A stretch of 62,976 bases of DNA from Calditrichota bacterium. GTDB taxonomy: Bacteria; Calditrichota; Calditrichia; RBG-13-44-9; J042. Made by a program: the position numbers and the translations under genes. The stretch covers positions 33,677 to 96,652 of the forward strand of contig JAADJD010000055.1 in NCBI GenBank assembly GCA_013150955.1. The letters run 5' to 3'. The notes under the pieces were generated by a model. That model saw only the letters and a program-made list of their open reading frames with translations, made no database searches and was not told where the DNA came from. Of the stretch, positions 17,454 through 26,442 are shown one piece after another; position 1 is the stretch's first letter; each line of letters opens with the position of its first letter.

Positions 17454-19622
17454 TTAAAATTTAGATTTTAAAAACCGTTCAATCCGGGCCAGCAGAATGT
17501 CCGGATGAAACGGTTTTACTAAGTAATCGTCGGCACCCAGCTCAAAGCCTTTAATTTCATTCTCTGAACCCTCCATGGCGGTCAGGATAATGACCGGGAT
17601 GGTGGAGTAGGCCAGATCGGATCGAATGATCTTTAGAAATTCAAAACCGTCCATCCGGGGCATCATGATGTCCAGGACAATCACATCCGGGCGCTTCTTT
17701 TTGACCAGATCCAGTGCCTCGCGGCCATCCTCGGCTTCCAGCACTTCCCACTCCTTGCGGGTTTCAATCTGTTTCCGGATCATCATCCGCATCACCCGAT
17801 CGTCTTCCACCAGCAATACCCGCGGCGTTCCGGGTTCGGCCTCCGGATGCTCCTCCACCACTTTCTCTTCCGCCAAGGATTCTTCCACTGCAGGCGCCAC
17901 CGCTGCCGAAACCACCGGTGTGCGGGCTTCCGGTTCAAAGACATTAATGACCCGTTTTATTTCCGCCAGATCAGTGACACCTTCGGCAACCAGCACCAGG
18001 GCTTCGTCCAGAAGGCTACGGAATCCTTTTTCCTGAGCCATTTTGCGCAGCTCCGGCAGGGGACGATTTTCCGCAATAGCCGCTTTCAGCTCCTGATCCA
18101 GGATCAGGATTTCGTACACTCCAATCCGCCCCTTGTAACCGGTGTAGTTACAGGCGGCACAACCCGCCGCCCGATAAAATCGCGGTTTCAGTCCCAAGGA
18201 CTGCAGGCGGGGGAGCCATTGTTCTTCATCCCCGCTGGTTCCTTCTTCCTTGCACTCCAGACACAGGCGTCGTACCAGACGCTGGGCGATAATGGATTGC
18301 AGGGCATCGGCCACCTTGAAGCTTTCGATACCCATGTCCATCAATCGCGTGATGGTGGCCAATGTGTTATTGGTATGCAGGGTGGATAGCACCAGATGAC
18401 CGGTCAGAGCGGCCTGGACGGCAATCTCTGCGGTCTCGCGGTCTCGAATCTCGCCCACCAGAATCACATCCGGATCCTGACGTAAAAAGGAACGCAGGGC
18501 GGTGGCGAAGGTAATACCCGCCTTTTCATTCACCTGAACCTGATTGATGCCCTCCAGCATGTATTCAATGGGATCCTCGATGGTGAGGATATTGTTGGCT
18601 ACCGATTTGATCTGGTTCAGCGCCGCATACAGGGTGGTGGTCTTGCCCGAACCGGTGGGCCCGGTGACCAGGATCATGCCGTCCTTGAACGCAAAACATT
18701 GCTTGAGTTTTTCCAGATTTTCTTCCCGCAGTCCCAGCTGGTCGAACGATACCAGAGCCTTCCGCCGATCCAGAATGCGAATCACGATCTTCTCTCCGTA
18801 GGTGGTGGGCAAAACAGACACCCGCAGATCGATATCCACATCATCCAGGTAAACTTTGGCCTTTCCATCCTGCGGTTTGCGCGTCTCGGCGATGTTCAGA
18901 TTAGAGATGATCTTAATCCGGCTCACCAGCGCGGCATGGGAATTTCGGGGAATTTCCAGTATCTTTTGCAACACCCCATCGATGCGAAACCGCACCACAA
19001 CCACATGTTCCGTGGGTTCAATGTGAATATCGGAGGCCTCCTTCTCGATGGCGTCGCTGATGATGAGGTTAACCAGCTTGACCACCGGCGCATCATCCAG
19101 ACTGCCGTCATCCCCCGCAATGCGAATCTGATGTCGCACCTTGGCTTTGTTCACAATGGAATTGATGAATTTGTCCGGCGAATAATACTCGCCAATCTTT
19201 TGCTGCAATTGCTCCCGAAAGGCAAAATACGGCCGGATATATTTGCCGGTTAAAAAGCGCAATTCCCGTTCTACCTGCACATCAAACGGATTGGCAAACG
19301 CCACATGCAGGTAATGGCCTTCCACGGAAAGTGGAAGTAAATTGTACTTCTGGCAAATGTCTTCGGGGACAATCTCGATGGCATGGGCATCGATGGGATA
19401 GTTTTCCAGGTTAACAAAGGGAATTTGAAACACCCGCTCGATGTACTGCACCAGATCCGCCGCCGGAATCACGCCCTGCTGTACCAGGAAGTTGGAAAAC
19501 AATTCCTGATGATCGTACCACTGGGCTAACTCCAGCAGTTGCTCGTGTTTCAGGATTCGATTTTTCAGCAGGGACTCGACAAACCATCTGTCGGGAAATT
19601 TTTGTAATAGTTGAACTTCCAC
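17454..19622 (-). CDS. pilB: Pilus extension ATPase PilB with fused C-terminal receiver domain
   Basis: This 722-residue cytoplasmic motor has an N-terminal MshEN-like domain (about 45-140), ASDIHIEP, Walker A GPTGSGKTTT (321-330), Walker B DPDVILVGEIRD, the STLHTNNT His-box and zinc-site cysteines (CLEC and CAAC). Ordinary PilB would end near residue 560. Here an Ala/Glu/Pro-rich linker leads into a complete CheY-like receiver from about 601, with acidic pair EDD, phosphoacceptor Asp651 (VIVLDIMMP) and Lys703 (VKPF). All receiver residues needed for phosphorylation are present, so pilus extension may be directly phospho-regulated. The start codon is GTG at 19622, with a short leader. It is the first gene of the pilus operon. 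Confidence 0.95.
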   Translation of the reverse strand: MEVQLLQKFPDRWFVESLLKNRILKHEQLLELAQWYDHQELFSNFLVQQGVIPAADLVQYIERVFQIPFVNLENYPIDAHAIEIVPEDICQKYNLLPLSVEGHYLHVAFANPFDVQVERELRFLTGKYIRPYFAFREQLQQKIGEYYSPDKFINSIVNKAKVRHQIRIAGDDGSLDDAPVVKLVNLIISDAIEKEASDIHIEPTEHVVVVRFRIDGVLQKILEIPRNSHAALVSRIKIISNLNIAETRKPQDGKAKVYLDDVDIDLRVSVLPTTYGEKIVIRILDRRKALVSFDQLGLREENLEKLKQCFAFKDGMILVTGPTGSGKTTTLYAALNQIKSVANNILTIEDPIEYMLEGINQVQVNEKAGITFATALRSFLRQDPDVILVGEIRDRETAEIAVQAALTGHLVLSTLHTNNTLATITRLMDMGIESFKVADALQSIIAQRLVRRLCLECKEEGTSGDEEQWLPRLQSLGLKPRFYRAAGCAACNYTGYKGRIGVYEILILDQELKAAIAENRPLPELRKMAQEKGFRSLLDEALVLVAEGVTDLAEIKRVINVFEPEARTPVVSAAVAPAVEESLAEEKVVEEHPEAEPGTPRVLLVEDDRVMRMMIRKQIETRKEWEVLEAEDGREALDLVKKKRPDVIVLDIMMPRMDGFEFLKIIRSDLAYSTIPVIILTAMEGSENEIKGFELGADDYLVKPFHPDILLARIERFLKSKF

Positions 19623-19659
19623 TTTCCGATCGTATATTTATTGGTACAGTAATTGTCGA
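19611..19659. promoter_or_regulatory. Divergent overlapping promoters for rluD-like gene (+) and pil operon (-)
   Basis: On the plus strand TTGAAC (19611-19616) and TATATT (19633-19638) are separated by 16 bp, a good sigma-70 pattern for the pseudouridine synthase gene. On the minus strand TCGACA (revcomp of 19654-19659) and TATACG (revcomp of 19631-19636) are spaced 17 bp and would serve pilB. The two -10 elements overlap, so the two transcription starts probably compete. The minus-strand assignment is the weaker. Confidence 0.5.
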
Positions 19660-19687
19660 TGCGGAAAGGGAAAAGATTAGCGGAATC

Positions 19688-20671
19688 ATGTTAAAAGAAC
19701 TAAAAGTGACCATTCAATCGCCCAATCACGAGCGGCTGGACAAAGCCCTTCACAAGGCACTTCCGCATTTTTCCCGACGCTACCTGCGCCGCCTGATTGA
19801 ACAGGGCAGCGTTTACCTCAATAATAAGCGCATCCGTAAACAATCGAAAATTCTGGTACCCCATCAGGAGTACACCGTTCATATCTACGACTATGATGGC
19901 AGCGACATCGACGCCCTGGCCAGTACCATTCACTGGGAAGATCGGATTCTTTATCGGGATGAACATCTGCTGGCGGTTAATAAACCCTCGGGGATTCCCT
20001 CTGCCCCCACGCGGGAATCGGCCGTTCACAATGTATACGCCTACCTGGAAAAGGCCGGGATACTGGACAAAAAATATTTTCCGTTTCATCGTCTGGACAA
20101 GGGGACTACTGGAGTTCTGCTCATTCCCACCAGTCGGATGATGATCCGGGATCTCAATCGGCAGATGCAGGAAACGCGCATTCAGAAGGTTTACTTTGCG
20201 CTGGTGGAAGGCACGCCCGAAAAAACCGCCTGGACAATCGATGGGTACATGTCGGCACCGCGGGGATACCACACACCGGCGAGATTTTCCAGCACCGAGC
20301 GACCGGGTTTTTTGTACTCCCGCACGGATTTCGCCACCGAGCTGAAGAATCCTGACAAAAACGTGGCACTGGTGCGCATCCTGCCCCAAACGGGGCGGAC
20401 TCACCAGATTCGCCTGCACCTGCAGGTCAGCCGGTTATCCGTGCTGGGGGATCCCATTTACCGACTGGCCGCCACCCAGCATTTCAAAACCCCTCATTTA
20501 ATGCTGCACTGCTTTGAAATGCGCTTCTACCATCCTGCCCGGCGAGAAGATGTTGCCATCCGGGCACCCCTGCCCACGGAGTTTGTGCATCTGGGCCGTC
20601 TGTTCTTTCCCGACTTCGACGCCTGGCACGACCGACTAATATCCCGCCCTTCGGAAAACCGGACGTCCTGA
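19688..20671 (+). CDS. RluA/RluD-family pseudouridine synthase
   Basis: Isomerises uridine to pseudouridine in structured RNA, most likely 23S rRNA. The 327 residues comprise an N-terminal S4 RNA-binding domain (about 13-75, RLDKALHKALPHFSRRYLRR) and the catalytic domain. The active-site motif is HRLDKGTTGVLL near residue 137, where Asp is the catalytic residue, and QTGRTHQIRLHL near 238 is the second family signature. The gene is divergent from the pilus operon. RluD is the closest guess because of the S4 domain, but the exact target uridines cannot be deduced. Confidence 0.92.
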   Translation: MLKELKVTIQSPNHERLDKALHKALPHFSRRYLRRLIEQGSVYLNNKRIRKQSKILVPHQEYTVHIYDYDGSDIDALASTIHWEDRILYRDEHLLAVNKPSGIPSAPTRESAVHNVYAYLEKAGILDKKYFPFHRLDKGTTGVLLIPTSRMMIRDLNRQMQETRIQKVYFALVEGTPEKTAWTIDGYMSAPRGYHTPARFSSTERPGFLYSRTDFATELKNPDKNVALVRILPQTGRTHQIRLHLQVSRLSVLGDPIYRLAATQHFKTPHLMLHCFEMRFYHPARREDVAIRAPLPTEFVHLGRLFFPDFDAWHDRLISRPSENRTS

Positions 20672-20814
20672 GCAACTCTCCCTTTCCCCCATCGTCATCA
20701 AATACGCTTACCCCCTGCCATCCGGACACCGGATTCTTCCGAACCGGAATTGCGAACTTCGAACGTCATCGACGATTCCCGAATTCGGTTTTTCACCACA
20801 AGGGAAGTAATTCA

Positions 20815-21055
20815 ACCCAAACGATGCATTAAATCCAAATAAAGCGTTAAACCACGAATCTCACGAATGAATTCGAAAAAAATCAACAAAATAGCGAATA
20901 TGTCCAGGAAAACATTTTCATTCAGCATTCAGATAAAATCAAGTGCATTTTATTATTTTTATTGGTGTTCATTCGTGTGATTCATAGGCTATCGCATAAT
21001 TTGGGTTAATCCGTGTCATTCGTGGTCTAAGGCATAATCTGAGTTCAATCGGCAG
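20815..21055 (-). repeat. AT-rich dispersed element (family B), reverse copy
   Basis: This copy is inverted relative to those at 2.1-7.8 kb. It begins AACCCAAACGATGCATTAAA, has a second start-like segment near 20834, carries AAATAGCGAATATGTCC and ATTCAGATAAAATCAAG in the core, and ends with GCATAATTTGGGTTAA plus a further GTCTAAGGCATAATCTGAG. It accounts for most of the 20672-21092 gap; the 20672-20815 remainder shows nothing recognisable. Confidence 0.78.
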
Positions 21056-21092
21056 CGCTTTCCTTTCCCGACCCTCCGGAATTTTTAATGTA

Positions 21093-21121
21093 TTGAATTT
21101 TCACCACCCCCGGCCTATATT
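21093..21121 (+). promoter_or_regulatory. Sigma-70-type promoter of the Wzi-like gene
   Basis: TTGAAT at 21093-21098 and TATATT at 21116-21121 are separated by 17 bp and lie about 27 bp before the ATG, which itself has TTAGGGAGC upstream. The same hexamer pattern recurs before other genes in the window. Confidence 0.6.
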
Positions 21122-21147
21122 TTCGGTCTGGAATTTAGGGAGCAACC

Positions 21148-22839
21148 ATGCGATTCATTCAACGGAGCCTGTTGATTCTGGTTTTCTGGGTAGTCGCGGC
21201 CTGGGCAGACAATCCCGTCAGCGTGCCTCTGGGTCATCCGGTCTACGCTTTCCTGGATCGAATGGAAACACTGGGCGTTCTGCCCAACTTAATGGATGGG
21301 GTTCGTCCCCTGCCCCGCAGCACGGTCGCTCGCTGGTTGCTCCAGATTGATCGCAACCGGTTTTTACTCACCCGCATCGATCGCGAACGACTGGACAACT
21401 TTTTACTGGACTTCCGCTGGGAAATTGATCCCGGAAAGCGTTACCCCGAACTACCCGAGGATCGCAACTGGTATTCGCCGCTCTCCAGCTGGGGACAATT
21501 CAAGAAAGACCTGCGACGATTTCTGAAGCGCAATCAGCCCGAAGAGGAATTCCACACCCTGGTCTGGGAAGACAGCAGCGGAAGTTTCTATTTGGATCTG
21601 ATTCAGGATTTGACGTACGACCGACGCAGCGACGGGAAAATCCGGGTGCTCAACATGCAAACCTACTACATTCGGGGCACCATTGGTAACAACTTTGGGT
21701 TTGCGGCACGGGGCAGCCAGGCCGCCCTCACCGGCGAAAAATACTACCGCGAGGCCCATCCCGAAGTAAAGGGCACCTTTTTACAGGATCACGGAAGCGT
21801 CACCTACTTTGACCGTTCGGGCGGGGAAATGGCACTGGATCTGTCTTACTTCGAGGTTCGGTTTGCCCAGCAGTTTGTGCAGTGGGGTCTGGGGGAATCC
21901 GGCCAGTTCATCATTTCCGATTATGCCGATCACTTTCCCTATTTCCAGCTGCAAAAGCGCTGGCGTCGGGTGACGTTTTCCTTTATCCACGGCAAGCTGG
22001 TGGCGGAAGCATCCGGGGATACCCTGGCCGGTCGGCCATATTATCCCGATAAATGGATCGTGGCTCACCGACTGGAGGTGACCCCCTGGGATCGGCTGTC
22101 CCTGGCCTTCACCGAGTCCTACATCTACGGAAATCGCGGCATCGAATGGGCCTACCTGCTTCCGCTGAACATGTATCGAGCTACGGAACACTACCTGCTG
22201 GATCGGGACAATAAGACCATCGCCCTGGATGCCGAATTGCGCTTGCAACGGGGCCTGAAAATTTACGGTACCCTGTTTCTGGATGAATTCCGGCAGAGCA
22301 AGCTATTTACCGATTGGTACGGTAACAAACACGCGGTGATGCTGGGATTCGTGAATATGGATCCCTTTCGGATTCCCAATTTCAGCATTCGGGTGGAATA
22401 CGTGGCCATCATGCCCTGGGTGTATACCCACAAATATGCGATAAACCGCTACATCAACAATCTACAACCGCTGGGATATTGGGCAGGCCCCAACTCCGAA
22501 GTATGGTACGTTCACCTGCAAAAGGAATTTCATCGCCGGCTGATTGGTGGGTTGCAGTTGCGGCAATGGAAACACGGCGAAAACTATCCCAACGAAAACA
22601 TTGGTGGAGACATTCTGTTAGGCCGAAATATTTTGCTGGGCGACCAGCGCGTGCCCCGGCAAACCCGCAAATTCCTGGAAGGCATTTTACGCACCGAGAA
22701 AACCATTCGGGTTTATTTACAATACGAAATGTTTAACGATCTATTCTTGAACCTGCAGTGGCAGGCTCAATCCGTTACGCGACTGAACAGCCGAACGAAT
22801 ACAACGGAATGGCGTTTTGGATTTCGCTGGGATTACTGA
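21148..22839 (+). CDS. Wzi-like capsule assembly family outer-membrane protein
   Basis: The 563-residue product has a signal peptide (about residues 1-20, LLILVFWVVAAWA) and the typical start of this family, VPLGHPVYAFLDRMETLG, with RPLPRSTVARWL soon after. Alternating aromatic and polar strands follow to a terminal aromatic residue (RFGFRWDY), as in outer-membrane beta-barrels. In Escherichia coli, Wzi anchors group 1 capsule to the surface. The gene is first in a four-gene plus-strand cluster with GT2, flippase-like and radical SAM genes, supporting an envelope-glycan role. The substrate is unknown. Confidence 0.82.
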   Translation: MRFIQRSLLILVFWVVAAWADNPVSVPLGHPVYAFLDRMETLGVLPNLMDGVRPLPRSTVARWLLQIDRNRFLLTRIDRERLDNFLLDFRWEIDPGKRYPELPEDRNWYSPLSSWGQFKKDLRRFLKRNQPEEEFHTLVWEDSSGSFYLDLIQDLTYDRRSDGKIRVLNMQTYYIRGTIGNNFGFAARGSQAALTGEKYYREAHPEVKGTFLQDHGSVTYFDRSGGEMALDLSYFEVRFAQQFVQWGLGESGQFIISDYADHFPYFQLQKRWRRVTFSFIHGKLVAEASGDTLAGRPYYPDKWIVAHRLEVTPWDRLSLAFTESYIYGNRGIEWAYLLPLNMYRATEHYLLDRDNKTIALDAELRLQRGLKIYGTLFLDEFRQSKLFTDWYGNKHAVMLGFVNMDPFRIPNFSIRVEYVAIMPWVYTHKYAINRYINNLQPLGYWAGPNSEVWYVHLQKEFHRRLIGGLQLRQWKHGENYPNENIGGDILLGRNILLGDQRVPRQTRKFLEGILRTEKTIRVYLQYEMFNDLFLNLQWQAQSVTRLNSRTNTTEWRFGFRWDY

Positions 22840-23938
22840 ACACATCCTCTTCCCCTGGTTATTTTCGATTCCGGTGGGGATTTACTTCCTGGTGTTGCTG
22901 GGGGTGCTGGTTGGTCTGCTTCGTTTGCGGGAACCCACCCAATCGTTCACCCCGCGGATTAGCGTGGTAATTGCCGCCCGCAACGAAGCCGATCGCATTC
23001 AGGCCTGTTTGAACAGCCTGGAGCAGCTGGATTACCCCGAAGACCGCTACGAAATCATCCTGGTGGACGATCATTCCACCGACGCCACCCCCCGTTTGAT
23101 TCAGCAATACTGCACCCGCCATCCCAACTGGAAGTTCATTCCCCTGAACCAGAAAAGCAGCGAACTGCGGGGGAAAAAACACGCCCTGCTGACGGGCATC
23201 GCTGCTGCACGGGGGGAAATCATTTTCACCACGGACGCCGATTGTGTGGTACCGCCGGGCTGGCTGCGGCACATGTCCCGTTATTTCGAAAATGATGTGA
23301 CCATGGTACTGGGATATTCCCCCCTGATCGAACGACCCGGTGTGTGGCACAAACTGCTGGCATTCGATAATTTGTTCTCGGCCATCGTGGCGGCGGCACC
23401 CACCCAGCTGGGACACCCCATCTCCAGTGTGGGGCGGAACCTGGCCTATCGAAAGGATGCATACAATGATGTGGGCAGTTTTCTGGCGTTAAAAAAATTC
23501 CGCAGCGGCGATGACGTGCACCTGACCGAACGATTCCGCTTCATGAAGGTAGGGAAAATTGTTTTCTGTGCCCATCCGCAGACCTTTGTGGCCACCCTTC
23601 CGCCAGCCACCCTAAAAGAAATTTTTCATGCCCAGCTGCGGAAACACAGTAAAATTTTCAAACAAACGCCATCGGCCATCGCCTTCTCCCTGGGGGTTTT
23701 TCTTTCCTATTGCTGGCTCACCTTATTTCCCCTCTTTGCTCCGCAGTACCTTACCCTCTGGCTGTACACGATGGGGGCGAAATTCCTGATGGAATTTGTG
23801 GATTTAACCGTGGCCGCCCGCATCTTCCGCCAAACCCAGCTGGTGAAATACTTTCCCCTGATGCAAATCATTTACCCGTTTTATATATTCCTGTTTAGTT
23901 TTCTGGGAGCATTCGACATTTATCGCTGGAAGGAATAA
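22817..23938 (+). CDS. Membrane-associated family 2 glycosyltransferase
   Basis: The 373-residue protein has an N-terminal membrane helix (IPVGIYFLVLLGVLVGLL), a GT-A domain with VVIAARNEADRI, ILVDDHSTD and TDADCVVP (DxD), an acceptor-side SGDDVHLTERF motif near residue 231, QLRKHSKIF, and two or three C-terminal helices. It overlaps the wzi-like gene by 23 bp and appears to start at TTG (22817), since no in-frame ATG gives the conserved N-terminus. A paralogue is encoded at 33583-34743. Donor and acceptor sugars cannot be inferred. Confidence 0.88.
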   Translation: MDFAGITEHILFPWLFSIPVGIYFLVLLGVLVGLLRLREPTQSFTPRISVVIAARNEADRIQACLNSLEQLDYPEDRYEIILVDDHSTDATPRLIQQYCTRHPNWKFIPLNQKSSELRGKKHALLTGIAAARGEIIFTTDADCVVPPGWLRHMSRYFENDVTMVLGYSPLIERPGVWHKLLAFDNLFSAIVAAAPTQLGHPISSVGRNLAYRKDAYNDVGSFLALKKFRSGDDVHLTERFRFMKVGKIVFCAHPQTFVATLPPATLKEIFHAQLRKHSKIFKQTPSAIAFSLGVFLSYCWLTLFPLFAPQYLTLWLYTMGAKFLMEFVDLTVAARIFRQTQLVKYFPLMQIIYPFYIFLFSFLGAFDIYRWKE

Positions 23939-23941
23939 CCA

Positions 23942-24871
23942 TTGGTACCGGCAACGCTGAGTCAACGTTTGTGGCATTGGGGTCAACTGGCCATTAGCCT
24001 GGGTTTGATGGTCTGGATCATCCTCCAGGTCGATCCAGCAGTGATGATTCAATTCTACCCCAAAGTGTCGCCGGTGGCCTGGCTGCTGATTGTACTGGCG
24101 GCACTGGGCAACATCACGGTTCAATTCTGGCGCTGGCGGCTATTGATCCGTGAGTACTCTACCGATTTCCACCCGGGGGACATTCTACCCTCTTTTCTGG
24201 CCGGTTTCACCTTTCGGCTGATTCTCCCCGGTGGTCATGCCGAAATCACCAAGATTTTTCTGCTACCCGGACGGAAACGGGGCAAGATTGTCGCATTTGG
24301 ACTGGAGCGGTTTTTCCAGACCTTCATCAAGCTAATGCTGATTGCCGGGGCGCTGGGCATGCTGTTCCCGGCGCATCGCCTGCTGGCCGGGATGGTCGCC
24401 GCCGGGATGCTGATCGTCTACTTCCTGACCCCCGTCCTGCCATTCTGGAAAAAGATTGAGGAAAAACCCACCAACGGGCAGTGGACGTTTCTGGTAAACC
24501 TGGGCTATTCCCTGTTGATGTTCATGTTCATGGGCATTCAATACTACCTGATTTTCTGGAAACTGTACCCCGTCCGCTGGGATTTCACGCTGGCCACGGT
24601 GGCCTTTCTCTGGGGCAGCGGGCTGGTTCCCATCACCATTTCGGGCATGGGCGTTCGGGAGTGGATGGCCTCCTACCTGTTTCCACTGCAGGGGATTCCT
24701 GCGGGGGAAGGCGTTGCGGCAGCACTGGTCATCTTTTTCCTGAATTCCATTCTGCCGGCGCTGGTGGGAATTTATTTCATCCATCGGCACCGTCATCATC
24801 TAAAGGACATTCCCCCAACCTTGCGGCAATCCGGTCACCAGATTAAACACTGGCTACGCTCTCGAAAGTAG
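23942..24871 (+). CDS. Flippase-like integral membrane protein (lysylphosphatidylglycerol synthase TM-domain family)
   Basis: The 309-residue protein is composed of about eight hydrophobic helices and carries the family pattern: FWRWRLLIRE after the second helix, LPGGHAEITKIF, LERFFQTFIKL, and SGMGVREW near residue 235. This is the membrane half of MprF, found alone in many bacteria beside glycosyltransferases and thought to flip or handle lipid-linked substrates. It begins with TTG at 23942, preceded by GGAAGGAA at good spacing and only 3 bp after the GT2 stop. Its partner enzymes suggest a role with a lipid-linked sugar, which is inference. Confidence 0.83.
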   Translation: MVPATLSQRLWHWGQLAISLGLMVWIILQVDPAVMIQFYPKVSPVAWLLIVLAALGNITVQFWRWRLLIREYSTDFHPGDILPSFLAGFTFRLILPGGHAEITKIFLLPGRKRGKIVAFGLERFFQTFIKLMLIAGALGMLFPAHRLLAGMVAAGMLIVYFLTPVLPFWKKIEEKPTNGQWTFLVNLGYSLLMFMFMGIQYYLIFWKLYPVRWDFTLATVAFLWGSGLVPITISGMGVREWMASYLFPLQGIPAGEGVAAALVIFFLNSILPALVGIYFIHRHRHHLKDIPPTLRQSGHQIKHWLRSRK

Positions 24872-24891
24872 AATTCCCTGCCCGGTTTTTG

Positions 24892-24920
24892 TGGCATTCA
24901 GCGGCCGGGTTTCCTATATT
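24892..24920 (+). promoter_or_regulatory. Possible promoter of the radical SAM gene
   Basis: TATATT at 24915-24920 matches the -10 element seen before other genes here, with TGGCAT 17 bp upstream as a weak -35. It sits 28 bp before the chosen ATG and would give the last gene of the cluster its own start. Confidence 0.4.
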
Positions 24921-24947
24921 GCATTCGCACCAAAAAACGAACCCAGC

Positions 24948-26072
24948 ATGTCCACGACCCAGACATCGGTGGTATCATCGCTGCGGGCTTCCGTCTGGCG
25001 CCGCTGGTTCGTTGTCCCGCTGCGGACACTGCTCAGCAATTCCATGATCCACGCCGTGCGCTGGACACCAATCCGGATTGTCAATGTGTTTCAGGCCACC
25101 CTCGCCATGGCGCTTTCCCGGTTGTTCCGGCGACCCATCATCTGGGGAGTTCCCCCCATGCTGATGATTGAACCCACCAACATTTGCAATCTCAAGTGCC
25201 CCATGTGTCCGTCGGGCAATGGCAGCATGACCCGGCCACGGGGACGGCTGGACCGGACGGCCTATCAGCGATTGATCGATGCAGTGGGACACCGCCTGCT
25301 GCAGATTCAATTGTGGAATCAGGGAGAACCGTTCATTCATCCCCGTCTGGTGGATTTTATTCGCTATGCCAAAGCCAGAGGCATCATGGTCATCACCTCT
25401 ACCAACGGCCATTTTATCCGCACGGACGAAGCGGCTCGCGAATTAATCCAGTCGGGATTGGATCAGCTGATTTTTTCGCTGGATGGTACCAATCCCGAAA
25501 CCTACACCCGCTACCGGGTGGGAGGCAACTTTCAGCGGGTTATGGACGCCCTGACGCGGATCGCGCGCATCCGTCGGGAAATGCGATCACCCACCCCGAT
25601 CATCGAGTTGCAATTTCTGGTTTTCCGCCATAACCAACACGAGATCGATGCATTGATCCAGTTTGCCGAGGCCATCGGGGTGGATCGGATTTCGTTCAAA
25701 AGCGCCCAGGTGTACACACAACCTCAGGCGCAGGCCTATCTGCCGGATGATCCCCGATTCAACCGATACGAAACCGGGACAACCGACGTGCGCATCAAGG
25801 GGCGACTCCCCAACTGGTGCAAGCGGCTCTGGCTGAATCCCGTGGTCAACTGGGATGGCACCCTGTCTCCCTGCTGTTTTGACAAGGATGCAGACTGGGC
25901 TATGGGAAATGTGTTTCGGGAGGAGCAGACATTTTCTGAGGTGTGGCGGGGACAGGCGTTTCAACGATTCCGATGGCATATTTTACATCGGCGAGCAGGC
26001 ATTCCCATGTGCCGAAACTGCACCGAGGGGCTTCCTCAGCCCTACGCCTACATTGTGAATTTGCCGCGATAA
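24948..26072 (+). CDS. Radical SAM/SPASM-domain enzyme
   Basis: The 374-residue protein has the radical SAM cluster motif CNLKCPMC near residue 80, WNQGEPFIHP, an STNGHFI motif and SLDGTNPETYTRYRVGG, all typical of the SPASM subfamily. A C-terminal auxiliary-cluster region begins CKRLW, includes SPCCFDKD and ends with MCRNC. Such enzymes modify peptides, sugars or lipids; the substrate is not evident. The N-terminal 75 residues (VPLRTLLSNSMIHAVRWT) are basic and may bind membranes. The ATG at 24948 is chosen over a GTG at 24891 because a TATATT element lies between them. A paralogue lies at 34740-35885, also paired with a GT2 gene. Confidence 0.88.
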   Translation: MSTTQTSVVSSLRASVWRRWFVVPLRTLLSNSMIHAVRWTPIRIVNVFQATLAMALSRLFRRPIIWGVPPMLMIEPTNICNLKCPMCPSGNGSMTRPRGRLDRTAYQRLIDAVGHRLLQIQLWNQGEPFIHPRLVDFIRYAKARGIMVITSTNGHFIRTDEAARELIQSGLDQLIFSLDGTNPETYTRYRVGGNFQRVMDALTRIARIRREMRSPTPIIELQFLVFRHNQHEIDALIQFAEAIGVDRISFKSAQVYTQPQAQAYLPDDPRFNRYETGTTDVRIKGRLPNWCKRLWLNPVVNWDGTLSPCCFDKDADWAMGNVFREEQTFSEVWRGQAFQRFRWHILHRRAGIPMCRNCTEGLPQPYAYIVNLPR

Positions 26073-26084
26073 ATCCAGACTTTG

Positions 26085-26350
26085 TACTAAACCACGAATG
26101 ACACGAATTAACTCAAATTAAATCCGGATTATGCTTTAGACCACGAATTTCGCGAATTAACACAAATAAAATCAATAAACCCAAATAAAGCGTTAAACCA
26201 CAAATCACGCGAATGAATTCGAAAAAAATCAACAAAATAGCGAATATATCCGGGAAAACATTTTCGTCCAGATAGAAACCAGTGCATTTTATTATTTTTA
26301 TTGGTGTTCATTCGTGTCATTCGTAGGCTAATGCATAATCTGGGTTTAAC
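26085..26350 (-). repeat. AT-rich dispersed elements (family B), reverse copy plus extra ends
   Basis: The gap between two convergent genes holds ACCACGAATGACACGAATTA, then GATTATGCTTTAGACCACG, then a complete reverse copy starting AACCCAAATAAAGCGTTAAA and ending GGCTAATGCATAATCTGGG. The core contains AAATAGCGAATATATCCGGG and TTTTATTATTTTTATTGG. The extra end fragments suggest repeated insertion at the same place. Confidence 0.78.
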
Positions 26351-26442
26351 ACACAATTCGCGTTACGTTCCAGAGCACGATGAATCCGGATTAACCCAAA
26401 CGCATTTACAACGGAACGGGCTGATAGACCGGCAATCCCTGC

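Noticed and set aside
20695-20760. Terminator after the pseudouridine synthase gene
   Set aside because: Short inverted repeats (ATCCGGACACCGGAT) occur but no T run follows, so no terminator is called.
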